Shown here: piece after piece, positions 1-7,634 of the stretch
Layout: each line of letters starts with the position of its first letter
Numbering within the stretch: the stretch's first letter is position 1
From: Sphingobium sp.
Lineage (GTDB): Bacteria; Pseudomonadota; Alphaproteobacteria; Sphingomonadales; Sphingomonadaceae
DNA length: 36,726 bases
NCBI GenBank assembly: GCA_013911745.1
Contig: JACESO010000022.1
Location: 1 to 36,726, forward strand
Reading direction: 5' to 3'
Notes under the pieces: generated by a model
Told to the model about the DNA's origin: nothing
The model's database searches: none
The model's input: the letters and a program-made list of their open reading frames with translations, nothing else
Made by a program: the position numbers and the translations under genes

Positions 1-72
1 CCTTCACCCTGGCCGACTGCGCGTCGGCGTAGAAGAGCGCGGGCGCCGCCGCGCAGTCGGCCAGGGTGAAGG
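1..72. repeat. Fold-back inverted repeat at the left edge
   Basis: Positions 1-23 are the exact reverse complement of 50-72, with a 26-base loop between. The 50-72 copy reads sensibly as GST coding sequence on the minus strand (FTLADCA). The 1-23 copy makes that frame run into unrelated residues. A similar fold-back ends the window on the right. The simplest reading is a contig-end assembly or amplification artefact rather than biology, so bases 1-23 are probably not the true neighbour of base 24. Confidence 0.75.
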
Positions 73-532
73 CATCGCCCCCCGCCCACACCCGCCCTTC
101 GATGCGCGACTCGATGAGGGCATAGGCCCTTTCCAGCAAGGCGCGCGCCTGCTCCACCGCCATCGGATCGCGCCGGTCCTCCGGCCGCAGCCGGTCGGCC
201 ACCAGCGCCTGCACCGGCGTCATCACATAATTGTCCAACAGCCGGTCCATCAGCCGTACCTCCAGCGCCGCGTCGGGATCGGCGGGGATGGGGCGGAAGG
301 AGCCGGGATCGTGCAGCGCCAGATATTCGATGATGATGCTCGCTTCGGCGACCGTTTCGCCGCGCACCGGATCGCGCAGGATCGGGAACTTCCCCAGCGG
401 CCAGAGCGCCTGCCATTCCGCCGCGGCCGCTTCGTCCGCCAATATCCGCCGCTCGAAGGGCACGCCGCTTTCGTAGAGCGCGACCAGTACCTTCCAGCAA
501 TAGGAGGAAAGGGGATGATAATAGAGGATCAT
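1..532 (-). CDS. Glutathione S-transferase family protein, 3' end missing
   Basis: The reading frame starts with MILYYHPLSSYCWKV and continues through a thioredoxin-like N-terminal domain (about residues 1-80, including the cis-Pro segment GKFPIL and the glutathione-contacting EASIIIEYL). It then enters an all-helical C-terminal domain ending in the GST signature FTLADCAAAPALFYAD. The family joins glutathione to electrophiles or reduces them; the substrate cannot be told from sequence. The start at 532 is preceded by a GGAG on the minus strand eight bases away. About 170 residues are present where full GSTs have 200-230, so the gene runs off the left edge. The last seven or so residues come from the fold-back repeat and are probably false. 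Confidence 0.85.
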   Translation of the reverse strand, partial: MILYYHPLSSYCWKVLVALYESGVPFERRILADEAAAAEWQALWPLGKFPILRDPVRGETVAEASIIIEYLALHDPGSFRPIPADPDAALEVRLMDRLLDNYVMTPVQALVADRLRPEDRRDPMAVEQARALLERAYALIESRIEGRVWAGGDAFTLADCAAAPALFYADAQSARVK

Positions 533-978
533 AGCGGCTCCATCGGTAGGCATCCCCAAGCCATGGTGTATCGGCAGAATCGGACATGCCGCCTTTTGCG
601 TGGCAAGGCTCAATTTATTTTTTCTTCGCGCAATCCCTCTTGCCTTTTGCAGGGGGCAGGGAAGTCCGCGCGTCGCTGCGCCGCAGCTCGATTAACGGAG
701 TCATTCTGTCGATGAATCGAGTCTCTGAACCGTCATTTACCCTCTTGCGCCTTTGAGCGGCTATGGCACTATCCCTTGTATCGGGTTAACGGGGGTTACC
801 CAATAGATTGTGATCGCAGCGTCAGGACATTATCTTGGCGACCGGACTTTCGTCCCCGCGATACCTTCAGTTGGGCCTTTTTCCGTCCCCCGGGCGGTGC
901 GGTTCATGATAGGATGCGCGGCTCACTCCGCGACCCGCTTGACCGAATCGAACGAAACAGGAACATTCGGGGGCTGCG
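533..978. other. Intergenic region between gst and nrdA
   Basis: This 446-base gap holds the divergent control regions of the GST gene (minus) and nrdA (plus). The clear signals are two NrdR-like boxes at 766-781 and 798-813, described separately. A possible -35/-10 pair for nrdA is TTGCGC at 745-750 and ACTATC at 768-773 with a 17-base spacer, the -10 overlapping the first box. If that is right, the leader before nrdA is nearly 200 bases. A 7-bp inverted repeat (CTCGATT/AATCGAG) lies near 687-722. Open frames here look like chance. Confidence 0.55.
766..813 (+). promoter_or_regulatory. Pair of NrdR boxes upstream of nrdA
   Basis: Two 16-base imperfect palindromes resemble the NrdR consensus acaCwAtATaTwgtgt. 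Box 1 (766-781, GCACTATCCCTTGTAT) matches 12 of 16 positions; box 2 (798-813, ACCCAATAGATTGTGA) matches 13 of 16. Their starts are 32 bp apart, about three helical turns, the spacing expected for cooperative NrdR binding. NrdR is the nucleotide-sensing repressor of ribonucleotide reductase operons. Placement directly upstream of nrdA supports the call. nrdR itself is not in this window. Confidence 0.75.
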
Positions 979-2934
979 ATGGATTTTCGAGATAGTGGAC
1001 AAGGTGGCGACGTGGCGACTGTGATGGATGACCTGCTGGAAACGGCCCCGCTGGAAACGGCAAAGAGCAATGCGCCGGCCGCGCCTGCGAAGCCTAGCAA
1101 GAAAACGGCGGAAGTCATTTCCTCCTCGGCGATCCAGGCGCGCCGCTTCCATGTGGAGACGGACAGCTCGCGCGACGCGCTGCTGACCGAATTCGGCAAG
1201 GACACGCTGAACGATCGCTACCTGCTGCCCGGCGAAAGCTATCAGGATCTCTTCGCCCGCGTCGCCGCCGCCTATGCCGACAATGCCGACCATGCCCAGC
1301 GCGTCTACGACTATATCTCGAAGCTCTGGTTCATGCCGGCCACCCCGGTCCTGTCGAACGGCGGCACCGGGCGCGGCCTGCCGATCAGCTGCTACCTCAA
1401 CAGCGTCGACGACAGCCTGGAAGGCATTGTCGGCACCTGGAACGAGAATGTCTGGCTCGCCTCGCGCGGCGGCGGCATCGGCACCTATTGGGGCAATGTG
1501 CGCGGCATCGGCGAGCCGGTGGGCCTCAACGGCAAGACCAGCGGCATCATTCCGTTCGTCCGGGTGATGGATTCGCTGACCCTCGCGATCAGTCAGGGCA
1601 GCCTGCGTCGTGGGTCCGCCGCCTGCTATCTCGACATCTCCCACCCGGAGATCGAGGAGTTCCTGGAAATCCGCAAGACCAGCGGCGACTTCAACCGCAA
1701 GGCGCTGAACCTGCACCATGGCGTGCTGCTGACCGACGAGTTCATGGAGGCGGTGCGCGACGGCGCGGAATTCAACCTGCGCAGCCCCAAGGACCAGTCG
1801 GTGCGCGGCACGGTCAACGCCCGCGCCCTGTTCCAGAAGCTGGTCGAAGTGCGGCTCGCGACCGGCGAGCCCTATATCGTCTTCTCCGACACGGTGAACC
1901 GGATGATGCCCAAGCATCATCGCGACCTGGGCCTCAAGGTCTCGACCTCGAACCTTTGTTCGGAAATCACGCTCCCCACCGGGCGCGATCACCTCGGCAA
2001 CGATCGCACGGCGGTCTGCTGCCTGTCGTCGATGAACCTCGAAACCTGGGACGAGTGGAAGGATCACCCGACCTTCGCGGAAGACATCATGCGCTTCCTC
2101 GACAATGTGCTTCAGGACTATATCGACCGCGCCCCGCCCGAAATGGCGCGCGCCAAGTACAGCGCCAGCCGCGAACGCTCGGTGGGCCTGGGCGTCATGG
2201 GCTTCCACAGCTTCCTTCAGGCGCGCAACATCCCGTTCGAAGGGGCCATGGCCAAGTCGTGGAACCTTCGCATCTTCAAGCATATCAATGCCAAGGTGAA
2301 CGAAGCGTCGATGCTGCTGGCGCATGAGCGCGGCCCGTGCCCCGACGCCGCCGATCAGGGCGTGATGGAGCGGTTCAGCTGCAAGATGGCGATCGCGCCC
2401 ACCGCGTCGATCAGCATCATCTGCGGCGGCACGTCGGCCTGCATCGAGCCGATCCCGGCCAACATCTACACGCACAAGACGCTGTCGGGCAGCTTCGCGG
2501 TCAAGAACCCGTACCTCGAAAAGCTGCTGGTCGCCAAGGCCAAGGACAGCACGGCCGTCTGGAACTCCATCCTGGAGCGGGGCGGATCGGTCCAGCATCT
2601 CGACTTCCTGACGCCCGAGGAAAAAGACGTGTTCAAGACCAGCTTCGAAATCGACCAGCGCTGGTTGCTCGAACTCGCGGCCGACCGCACACCCTATATC
2701 GACCAGGCGCAGTCACTGAACCTGTTCATCCCGGCGGATGTGGAGAAATGGGACCTGCTCATGCTCCATTTCCGCGCGTGGGAACTGGGCATCAAGTCGC
2801 TCTACTATCTGCGGTCGAAGTCGGTGCAGCGCGCGGGCTTTGCCGGCGGGGTGGAAGCGGACAACACGATCGACGCCCCCAAGTTCGAAATCGGCGAGAC
2901 CACCGACTATGATGAATGTCTCGCCTGCCAATAA
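979..2934 (+). CDS. nrdA: Class I ribonucleoside-diphosphate reductase, large (alpha) subunit
   Basis: The 651-residue protein reduces ribonucleoside diphosphates to deoxyribonucleotides together with NrdB. The radical-site motif NLCSEI places N325, C327 and E329 as the catalytic triad. The redox cysteine pair is likely C138 (ISCYL) with C347 or C348 (AVCCLSS). The radical-relay tyrosines are in SLYYLRSKS, and the C-terminal tail carries the shuttle pair CLAC. An N-terminal ATP-cone is not visible: about 50 low-complexity residues lead straight into the catalytic fold, and the protein is shorter than E. coli NrdA (761 residues). NrdB also lacks one, so dATP shut-off may be absent and control may rest on NrdR. 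ATG 979 follows a G-rich stretch; ATG 1024 is a possible alternative start. Confidence 0.95.
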   Translation: MDFRDSGQGGDVATVMDDLLETAPLETAKSNAPAAPAKPSKKTAEVISSSAIQARRFHVETDSSRDALLTEFGKDTLNDRYLLPGESYQDLFARVAAAYADNADHAQRVYDYISKLWFMPATPVLSNGGTGRGLPISCYLNSVDDSLEGIVGTWNENVWLASRGGGIGTYWGNVRGIGEPVGLNGKTSGIIPFVRVMDSLTLAISQGSLRRGSAACYLDISHPEIEEFLEIRKTSGDFNRKALNLHHGVLLTDEFMEAVRDGAEFNLRSPKDQSVRGTVNARALFQKLVEVRLATGEPYIVFSDTVNRMMPKHHRDLGLKVSTSNLCSEITLPTGRDHLGNDRTAVCCLSSMNLETWDEWKDHPTFAEDIMRFLDNVLQDYIDRAPPEMARAKYSASRERSVGLGVMGFHSFLQARNIPFEGAMAKSWNLRIFKHINAKVNEASMLLAHERGPCPDAADQGVMERFSCKMAIAPTASISIICGGTSACIEPIPANIYTHKTLSGSFAVKNPYLEKLLVAKAKDSTAVWNSILERGGSVQHLDFLTPEEKDVFKTSFEIDQRWLLELAADRTPYIDQAQSLNLFIPADVEKWDLLMLHFRAWELGIKSLYYLRSKSVQRAGFAGGVEADNTIDAPKFEIGETTDYDECLACQ

Positions 2935-2983
2935 GCATGGCGCGGTGAGCGGCGCGGCGGAGCGATCCGCCGCGCCTGCCGCC

Positions 2984-3247
2984 TCATTCTTCCTCTTCGA
3001 ACGTCACCGCGACGTCGGCATTGGCGCTCAGGCGCACGGTGCCGTCGCTCTCGACCTCCGCGATCAGGCCCTGGCTGATATAGTGATGATGCCCTTCATG
3101 GCTGCCCGTAGCGCCCTCGATCTGCGCCCCGCTGTCCTTCTTGGTCAGCTTGATGCGGTCTCCATCGACATGGTCGACGGTGCCCACATGGACGCCGTCG
3201 GCGCCGATGACTTCGGCATGTTCCTTGATTTGGCTGAGGTCGACCAT
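2984..3247 (-). CDS. DUF2171 family protein, antisense between nrdA and nrdB
   Basis: This 87-residue protein begins MVDLSQIKEHAEVIGADG and contains the short beta-rich pattern of DUF2171 (hVGTVDHVDGDRIKLTKKDS ... HHHYI ... V). It ends in an acidic tail (FEEEE). AGGAG at 3254-3258 (minus sense) is seven bases before ATG 3247, which decides the start over ATG 3250 and over the longer upstream frame. Its function is unknown; the fold resembles PRC-barrel-like small domains. It lies opposite to both nrd genes in the gap between them, so nrdA and nrdB are not one simple two-gene message. Confidence 0.8.
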   Translation of the reverse strand: MVDLSQIKEHAEVIGADGVHVGTVDHVDGDRIKLTKKDSGAQIEGATGSHEGHHHYISQGLIAEVESDGTVRLSANADVAVTFEEEE

Positions 3248-3348
3248 CATTGCTCTCCTGTTGCTGAGGGGACGGCGACTGAACGTCCCGCCCTCGGCCC
3301 GGTTGCAACCGCCCTTCATTCGTAACGAATTCGCCCGGAGTATCCGTC

Positions 3349-4401
3349 ATGCCTCTTCTCCAAGCCTCCAAGGTCTACAAGCCCTTCGAATATCCCTGGG
3401 CCTATGAATATTGGAAGCGCCAGCAGCAGCTCCACTGGCTGCCCGAGGAAGTGCCCCTGGGTGAGGATTGCCGCGACTGGGCGCAGAAGCTCTCCGATCA
3501 CGAGCGCAACCTGCTCACGCAAATCTTCCGCTTCTTCACCCAGGCGGACGTGGAGGTGCAGGATTGCTACCACGAGAAGTACGGCCGCGTGTTCAAGCCG
3601 ACCGAGGTCAAGATGATGCTGACCGCGTTCAGCAACATGGAAACGGTGCACATCGCCGCTTACAGCCATCTGCTCGACACGATCGGGATGCCCGAAACCG
3701 AATATAGCGCCTTCATGCAGTATAAGGAGATGAAGGACAAACACGACTATCTCGCCCAGTTCGGCGTCGATACGGACGAGGATATCGCCAAGACGCTGGC
3801 GATGTTCGGCGGCTTTACCGAAGGGCTGCAGCTCTTCGCGTCGTTCGCGATGCTGATGAACTTCCCGCGCTTCAACAAGATGAAGGGCATGGGCCAGATC
3901 GTCAGCTGGTCCGTCCGCGACGAAACGCTCCATTGCGAAGGGATCGTCCGCCTGTTCCACGCCTTCGTCAAGGAACGCGACTGCCTGACCCCGGCGGTCA
4001 AGGACGACATCATGGACATGTGCCAGAAGACCGTCCGGATCGAGGACGCCTTCATCGACCTCGTCTTCGAAATGGGGCCGGTGCCTGGCATGACGCCCAA
4101 GGACATCAAGAAATATGTCCGCTACATCGCCGACTGGCGGCTGGGGCAGCTGGGTTTGAAGCCCATCTACATGATTGAGGAGCACCCGCTCCCCTGGCTC
4201 ACCCCGCTGCTGAACGGCGTGGAGCATGCCAACTTCTTCGAAACCCGCGCCACCGAATATTCGAAGGCCGCGACCCGCGGCCAGTGGAACGACGTCTGGG
4301 ATGCCTTCGACCGCCGCCAGAAGATCAAGGGCACAGAAGCCGCCAACGCTGACGAAGAAGGCCCGGACATGTTCAAGGCCGCGGGGATCGCGGCGGAGTA
4401 G
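3349..4401 (+). CDS. nrdB: Class I ribonucleoside-diphosphate reductase, small (beta) subunit
   Basis: The 350-residue ferritin-like subunit houses the dimetal site and tyrosyl radical for NrdA. Aligning by motif to E. coli NrdB gives metal ligands D67 (TQADVEV), E98 and H101 (METVHIAAY), E158 (FTEGLQ), and E192 and H195 (RDETLH). The radical tyrosine is Y105, four residues after H101 as in E. coli (H118/Y122). It therefore looks like a tyrosine-radical enzyme rather than a tyrosine-less subclass. No ATP-cone is fused. The ATG at 3349 has GGAG eight bases upstream. The 100-base gap from the DUF2171 start may hold its own promoter, including a GGTTGCAACC palindrome near 3300. Confidence 0.95.
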   Translation: MPLLQASKVYKPFEYPWAYEYWKRQQQLHWLPEEVPLGEDCRDWAQKLSDHERNLLTQIFRFFTQADVEVQDCYHEKYGRVFKPTEVKMMLTAFSNMETVHIAAYSHLLDTIGMPETEYSAFMQYKEMKDKHDYLAQFGVDTDEDIAKTLAMFGGFTEGLQLFASFAMLMNFPRFNKMKGMGQIVSWSVRDETLHCEGIVRLFHAFVKERDCLTPAVKDDIMDMCQKTVRIEDAFIDLVFEMGPVPGMTPKDIKKYVRYIADWRLGQLGLKPIYMIEEHPLPWLTPLLNGVEHANFFETRATEYSKAATRGQWNDVWDAFDRRQKIKGTEAANADEEGPDMFKAAGIAAE

Positions 4402-4412
4402 GTCGCGAATTT

Positions 4413-4440
4413 GGATCAGTCCGCATTTGCGGATTGATCC
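4413..4440 (+). terminator. Hairpin after nrdB, possible terminator
   Basis: A 12-base arm (GGATCAGTCCGC) pairs with GCGGATTGATCC across an ATTT loop, one pair being G-T. It lies 12 bases after the nrdB stop. No run of T follows on the plus strand, so it could be an imperfect terminator, an mRNA-stabilising hairpin, or a mark left at the edge of the restriction-modification insertion. Confidence 0.45.
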
Positions 4441-4468
4441 GCCCCTCCGCTTCTGCCAAGATCTCCTT

Positions 4469-5116
4469 ATGTTCTCATCCGCCCACCTTCCCGACTCTCA
4501 CGTCGATCTTCTCGCCACCGCGCGGGCCAAGCAATATGGCACCATCCTCGCCGATCCTCCGTGGCAGTTTCAAAACCGAACCGGCAAGGTTGCGCCGGAA
4601 CATAAGCGCCTGAACCGCTATGGTACAATGACGCTGGATGAGATTTGCGCGCTGCCGGTATGCGATATCGCGGCCGATCCTTCGCATCTTTATCTCTGGG
4701 TGCCAAATGCGCTGCTGCCGGAAGGGCTTCAGGTGATGAACGCTTGGGGCTTCCGCTATATTTCAAACATCGTCTGGCACAAGGTCCGCAAAGATGGGGG
4801 ATCGGATGGGCGCGGCGTGGGTTTTTACTTCCGTAATGTGACCGAACTGCTGCTGTTCGGCGTTCGTGGAAAAAACGCCCGAACGCTTTCTCCTGGCCGA
4901 AGCCAAGTGAATATGATCCAGACCCGCAAGCGCGAGCATAGCCGCAAACCAGACGAGCAATATGAAGTCATCGAGGCCTGTTCCTGGGGACCCCGGCTCG
5001 AAATGTTCAGTCGAGGCGCTCGTAAGGGATGGGACGTGTGGGGCAATCAGGCGGACGAGAGCTATAGGCCGACGTGGGACACCTATAGTTATAATAGTGC
5101 TATTGCAGCTGAATGA
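4469..5116 (+). CDS. MT-A70 family adenine-N6 DNA methyltransferase
   Basis: The 215-residue protein carries the catalytic motif DPPW at residues 29-32 (TILADPPWQF). The SAM-binding and family elements LYLWVPNALLPEGL, NIVWHK, GFYFRNVTELLLFGVRG, and the C-terminal PRLEMFSRGARKGWDVWGNQ are also visible. MT-A70 enzymes place a methyl group on N6 of adenine. In bacteria they often protect DNA in restriction-modification systems, which fits the nuclease gene starting 12 bases downstream. The ATG at 4469 is chosen because the open frame upstream overlaps the nrdB end and is not family-like. The ribosome-binding site is weak (AAGATCTCC). Base composition drops below that of nrdB, which suggests transfer. 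Confidence 0.88.
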   Translation: MFSSAHLPDSHVDLLATARAKQYGTILADPPWQFQNRTGKVAPEHKRLNRYGTMTLDEICALPVCDIAADPSHLYLWVPNALLPEGLQVMNAWGFRYISNIVWHKVRKDGGSDGRGVGFYFRNVTELLLFGVRGKNARTLSPGRSQVNMIQTRKREHSRKPDEQYEVIEACSWGPRLEMFSRGARKGWDVWGNQADESYRPTWDTYSYNSAIAAE

Positions 5117-5128
5117 TTGCTTTGATCC

Positions 5129-5866
5129 ATGCTTGAGCGCCTCCGAGATAGTGGTTTCGAAATACAATTTACCAGTCATGCGGAAGCGATCATGCTTCAT
5201 GACTTTCATGAACAGATTGGCGAGTTAGAGAGCGCGCTTCTGAATATATCGCTACCGATCTCCGAGGTTATCGGCGGAGGCGGCGGGGAGGCAAAAATGA
5301 CGCAGCGGCTTCGCCGAGGGTTGGCTGCGCTCAATTGGACAAAGCATAACTTTGAAATGACCAAAACGGTCGATGGAGTGCCAAAGGAGTCCATCAGCCA
5401 CGAGATCGATCATGTGAGGCGGGCCGCGAAGGGCACGATCGCTTTCGAAATAGAATGGAATAACAAAGATCCGTTCTTTGACCGCGATCTTGAAAATTTC
5501 AAACGACTTCACGCTGAAGGAGCCATCAGTGTCGGTGGTATCGTGACACGCGGCTCTGAAATGCAGGCCACCATGCGAGAACGGATAGAGCAATTTGCTT
5601 CAGATCGCACAATCCTAGATTTCAATGGCTTGGAGCAGTTTGGTGCAGGTTCACCCACCAAACCGCAAAGAGATCAAATCTGTAAGGACTTAGAGCGCGG
5701 GCTCCCGTTCGCCAAGGCATGGTCACGCAAGTTTACGTCTGACAAATTCGGCCAAGCAACGACTCATTGGTCAAAGTTGCAAGATCGGATCGCCAGGGGC
5801 GTTGGGAATCCCTGCCCATTGATCCTGATCGGTTTGCCTGGCTCCATTATCGATATGGCGGCCTGA
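5129..5866 (+). CDS. BglII/BstYI-like type II restriction endonuclease
   Basis: The 245-residue protein matches the BglII/BstYI family pattern. HEIDHV (D94) is followed by KGTIAFEIEWNNKDPFFDRDL, where E107 and E109 complete a metal-binding D...E-x-E core. The GAISVGGIVTRG segment and WSKLQDRIARGVGNPCPLILIGLP near the C-terminus also fit. BglII-type enzymes cut palindromic sites with a GATC centre; the exact site here cannot be told. It directly follows the methylase and is clearly richer in A+T than the surrounding core genes, so the pair looks like a compact acquired module behind nrdB. The start at 5129 has no good ribosome-binding site; coupled translation from the methylase is possible. 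An in-frame ATG near 5179 is an alternative. Confidence 0.82.
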   Translation: MLERLRDSGFEIQFTSHAEAIMLHDFHEQIGELESALLNISLPISEVIGGGGGEAKMTQRLRRGLAALNWTKHNFEMTKTVDGVPKESISHEIDHVRRAAKGTIAFEIEWNNKDPFFDRDLENFKRLHAEGAISVGGIVTRGSEMQATMRERIEQFASDRTILDFNGLEQFGAGSPTKPQRDQICKDLERGLPFAKAWSRKFTSDKFGQATTHWSKLQDRIARGVGNPCPLILIGLPGSIIDMAA

Positions 5867-6058
5867 TTGCTCCCCACACCCCGTCTCCGCACCCTCTTCA
5901 CCAGCCGCTGGTTCGCGCTGATCCGGGCGGTGCTGGTGATCCTGACGGCGATCAACTTCGTGGGAACGGCTGAGGACAAGCCCGCCGATGCCCCCAACGT
6001 GCCCGCCGCCGATGGCCTCACCAACGACCAGCGCGCTGCCATCGCCAACGCGCTCTGA
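5867..6058 (+). CDS. Small hydrophobic hypothetical protein
   Basis: This 63-codon frame starts with TTG immediately after the nuclease stop and encodes MLPTPRLRTLFTSRW, then a hydrophobic stretch (about residues 16-36, FALIRAVLVILTAINFVG) and a short polar, Pro/Ala-rich tail. High GC returns exactly here, so this is probably resident DNA at the right edge of the restriction-modification insertion. It may be the 3' part of a gene whose 5' end was displaced. A single membrane segment or uncleaved signal is plausible. I recognise no family. Confidence 0.4.
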   Translation: MLPTPRLRTLFTSRWFALIRAVLVILTAINFVGTAEDKPADAPNVPAADGLTNDQRAAIANAL

Positions 6059-6361
6059 CGCTCGCGCGACGAGGGGCATCCCGACGCTGCCCCCTGTCCT
6101 ATTCCGCCCTTTCAATGGCAAATAATGTGTCGGAGAACGCGGATCGGCCAAAGCTCCGTCCGCGCAACAATGATGCGCCGGTAGGAAAGAAAAGCCACGA
6201 TCCTGCGGGAACTATGCGAAGTTAAGCGGGGGAAATCCTATTTTCGTGGCCGCCGCGTTGCTCCCTGACATTGGGCTGAACGGCCGGTTTTGTTCCGTTC
6301 ATGCAACATAGATCACACCTGCGGGTTCTTGCCCTCACATCAGGAGCAAGGAGCCATTCCC
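6059..6361. other. Intergenic region before the glycine-zipper gene
   Basis: About 300 bases without a supported gene. It ends with AAGGAG at 6348-6353, the ribosome-binding site for the next gene. An inverted repeat GAACGG/CCGTTC spans 6278-6300 with an 11-base loop, a possible operator. I see no convincing sigma-70 or EcfG promoter and no RNA gene. Confidence 0.4.
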
Positions 6362-6892
6362 ATGACCTTTTCGATCAAGCGCGCCCTTATCGGCCTGTCG
6401 CTCGGCGCGATGACGCTGACGGGCGTCGCCGCCACGCCGTCCTTCGCCCAGCCGAACCGGGCGGAGCGCGAGTATCGCAAGGACATGCGCGATGCGCGGA
6501 AGGATTATCGGCGCGAGGTGCGCGACGCGCGCAAGGATTATCGTCGCGACGTGCGGGACGACCGCAGGGACGATCGCCGCGCCTGGCGCAACTATGACTG
6601 GAACCGGCCCGACCCGCGCTACGGCCGCAGCTATCGCCCGGACCGCTACTATACGGCCGGCGCGCCGATCCGCGTTGATCGCCGCACGCGCATCTATCGC
6701 GGCTATGACAACCGCTATTATTGCCGCCGCTCCGACGGCACGACCGGACTGATCGTGGGCGCGGCGCTGGGTGGCCTGCTCGGCAACCAGATCGCGCAGG
6801 GCCAGTCCAACCTGCTCGGCACGCTAATCGGCGGCGGCGCGGGCGCGCTGCTGGGGCGTGAGATCGACCGTGGCGGCGTGAGCTGCCGCTAA
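6362..6892 (+). CDS. Secreted glycine-zipper 2TM domain protein with basic/acidic repeats
   Basis: The 176-residue protein has a signal peptide (MTFSIKRALIGLSLGAMTLTGVAATPSFA, cleaved near residue 29). A highly charged region of near-tandem units of about 11 residues follows (RKDMRDARKDY, RREVRDARKDY, RRDVRDDRRDD), then a Tyr/Arg-rich stretch. The C-terminus is a glycine-zipper (GLIVGAALGGLLGNQIA, LLGTLIGGGAGALLGREI). Such proteins sit in the periplasm or outer membrane; the function of this type is not settled. ATG 6362 is chosen over the longer frame from 6290 because AAGGAG lies eight bases upstream and the signal peptide begins there. Its stop overlaps the convergent thermonuclease stop by four bases. 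Confidence 0.8.
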   Translation: MTFSIKRALIGLSLGAMTLTGVAATPSFAQPNRAEREYRKDMRDARKDYRREVRDARKDYRRDVRDDRRDDRRAWRNYDWNRPDPRYGRSYRPDRYYTAGAPIRVDRRTRIYRGYDNRYYCRRSDGTTGLIVGAALGGLLGNQIAQGQSNLLGTLIGGGAGALLGREIDRGGVSCR

Positions 6893-7470
6893 ACCGCGCA
6901 CCAGGGATGGCGGCTGCCGTCCCATGAGCGGGCGAGTCCTTCGGCGACCAGCATGGCGCCGATCGACTCGCCTCCGCGCGTCACCACCCGCAGCGCGCGG
7001 CCGTAGCGATCCACATCGCGGTCGCCCCGCTCGAGCGAAAAGGGGCCGGCATTCATCAGCGCCTGAAGCCGCTGCGTCGCCCGCGCGCCCAGTTCGCCCT
7101 CCGCATTGCAGCGGGGTCCATGCGTTTCGGGCGTGTCGATGTCCGCGATGCGATATTTCTCGCCCCGGAACCAGAAGGTGTCGCCGTCCACCACGCAGTC
7201 TGTGCCGCCGCCGCTGTGGCAATATCCGAAGTCGGCCGACAGGCGATCCGCCGGCGTCGCTGGGGCAGGGGAGGCGACCGGATGCGGCGCCTGAAACCGC
7301 GCCATCCAGTCCGGCCCGTACCAGCCGATCAGCAACCCGGCCCAGAGTATAAGAACCAGCGCGCGCCCACTGATCCTCGCCGCGTTAGCCCGACGCGCCG
7401 GCGCGCCCAAGACCTGCTCCACCCCATGTCCCTGCGACCTGCGTGCGCCGTTTCGTCCGTTCCTCGCCAT
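6889..7470 (-). CDS. Membrane-anchored thermonuclease family protein (SNase-like)
   Basis: The 193-residue protein has a basic N-terminus, one hydrophobic segment (about 36-52, ALVLILWAGLLIGWYG), then a staphylococcal-nuclease domain. Catalytic positions are present: D95 in VVDGDTF, R107 in EKYRIADID, D112 and E115 in IDTPE, and R158 in DRYGRALR, matching the S. aureus Arg35/Glu43/Arg87 set. It probably degrades DNA or RNA outside the cytoplasmic membrane, using calcium. The C-terminus ends GSRHPWCAV. The start at 7470 lacks a strong ribosome-binding site, and a shorter start nearer the membrane segment is possible. Confidence 0.82.
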   Translation of the reverse strand: MARNGRNGARRSQGHGVEQVLGAPARRANAARISGRALVLILWAGLLIGWYGPDWMARFQAPHPVASPAPATPADRLSADFGYCHSGGGTDCVVDGDTFWFRGEKYRIADIDTPETHGPRCNAEGELGARATQRLQALMNAGPFSLERGDRDVDRYGRALRVVTRGGESIGAMLVAEGLARSWDGSRHPWCAV

Positions 7471-7562
7471 GCCGCCACTGCTAACGGCACGCGCGTGAGC
7501 GACAGGTTAAGACCGCTCCACCTTGTCCCCGATCCGGCGGCGATCCGCGCCCCGTCCCGCGC

Positions 7563-7599
7563 AAACGGCCGGACACGCTGCCGACGCGTCCGGCCGTTT
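7563..7599 (-). terminator. Strong GC-rich hairpin terminator
   Basis: A perfect 12-bp stem (AAACGGCCGGAC at 7563-7574 with its complement at 7588-7599) encloses a 13-base loop. Because the arms begin with AAA and end with TTT it can act in both directions. It lies 36 bases past the stop of the minus-strand acidic protein gene and so most likely ends that message. Confidence 0.7.
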
Positions 7600-7634
7600 C
7601 CCTCCGAAGCGGAGCTTAAAAGCGGGCGATGGCC

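Noticed and set aside
904..2598. Minus-strand open frame of 564 codons
   Set aside because: It is the complement of nrdA; residues are His/Arg/Asp/Gly-rich as expected from antisense of high-GC coding DNA, with no domain.
3316..4227. Minus-strand open frame of 303 codons
   Set aside because: Antisense shadow of nrdB with no ribosome-binding site or recognisable fold.
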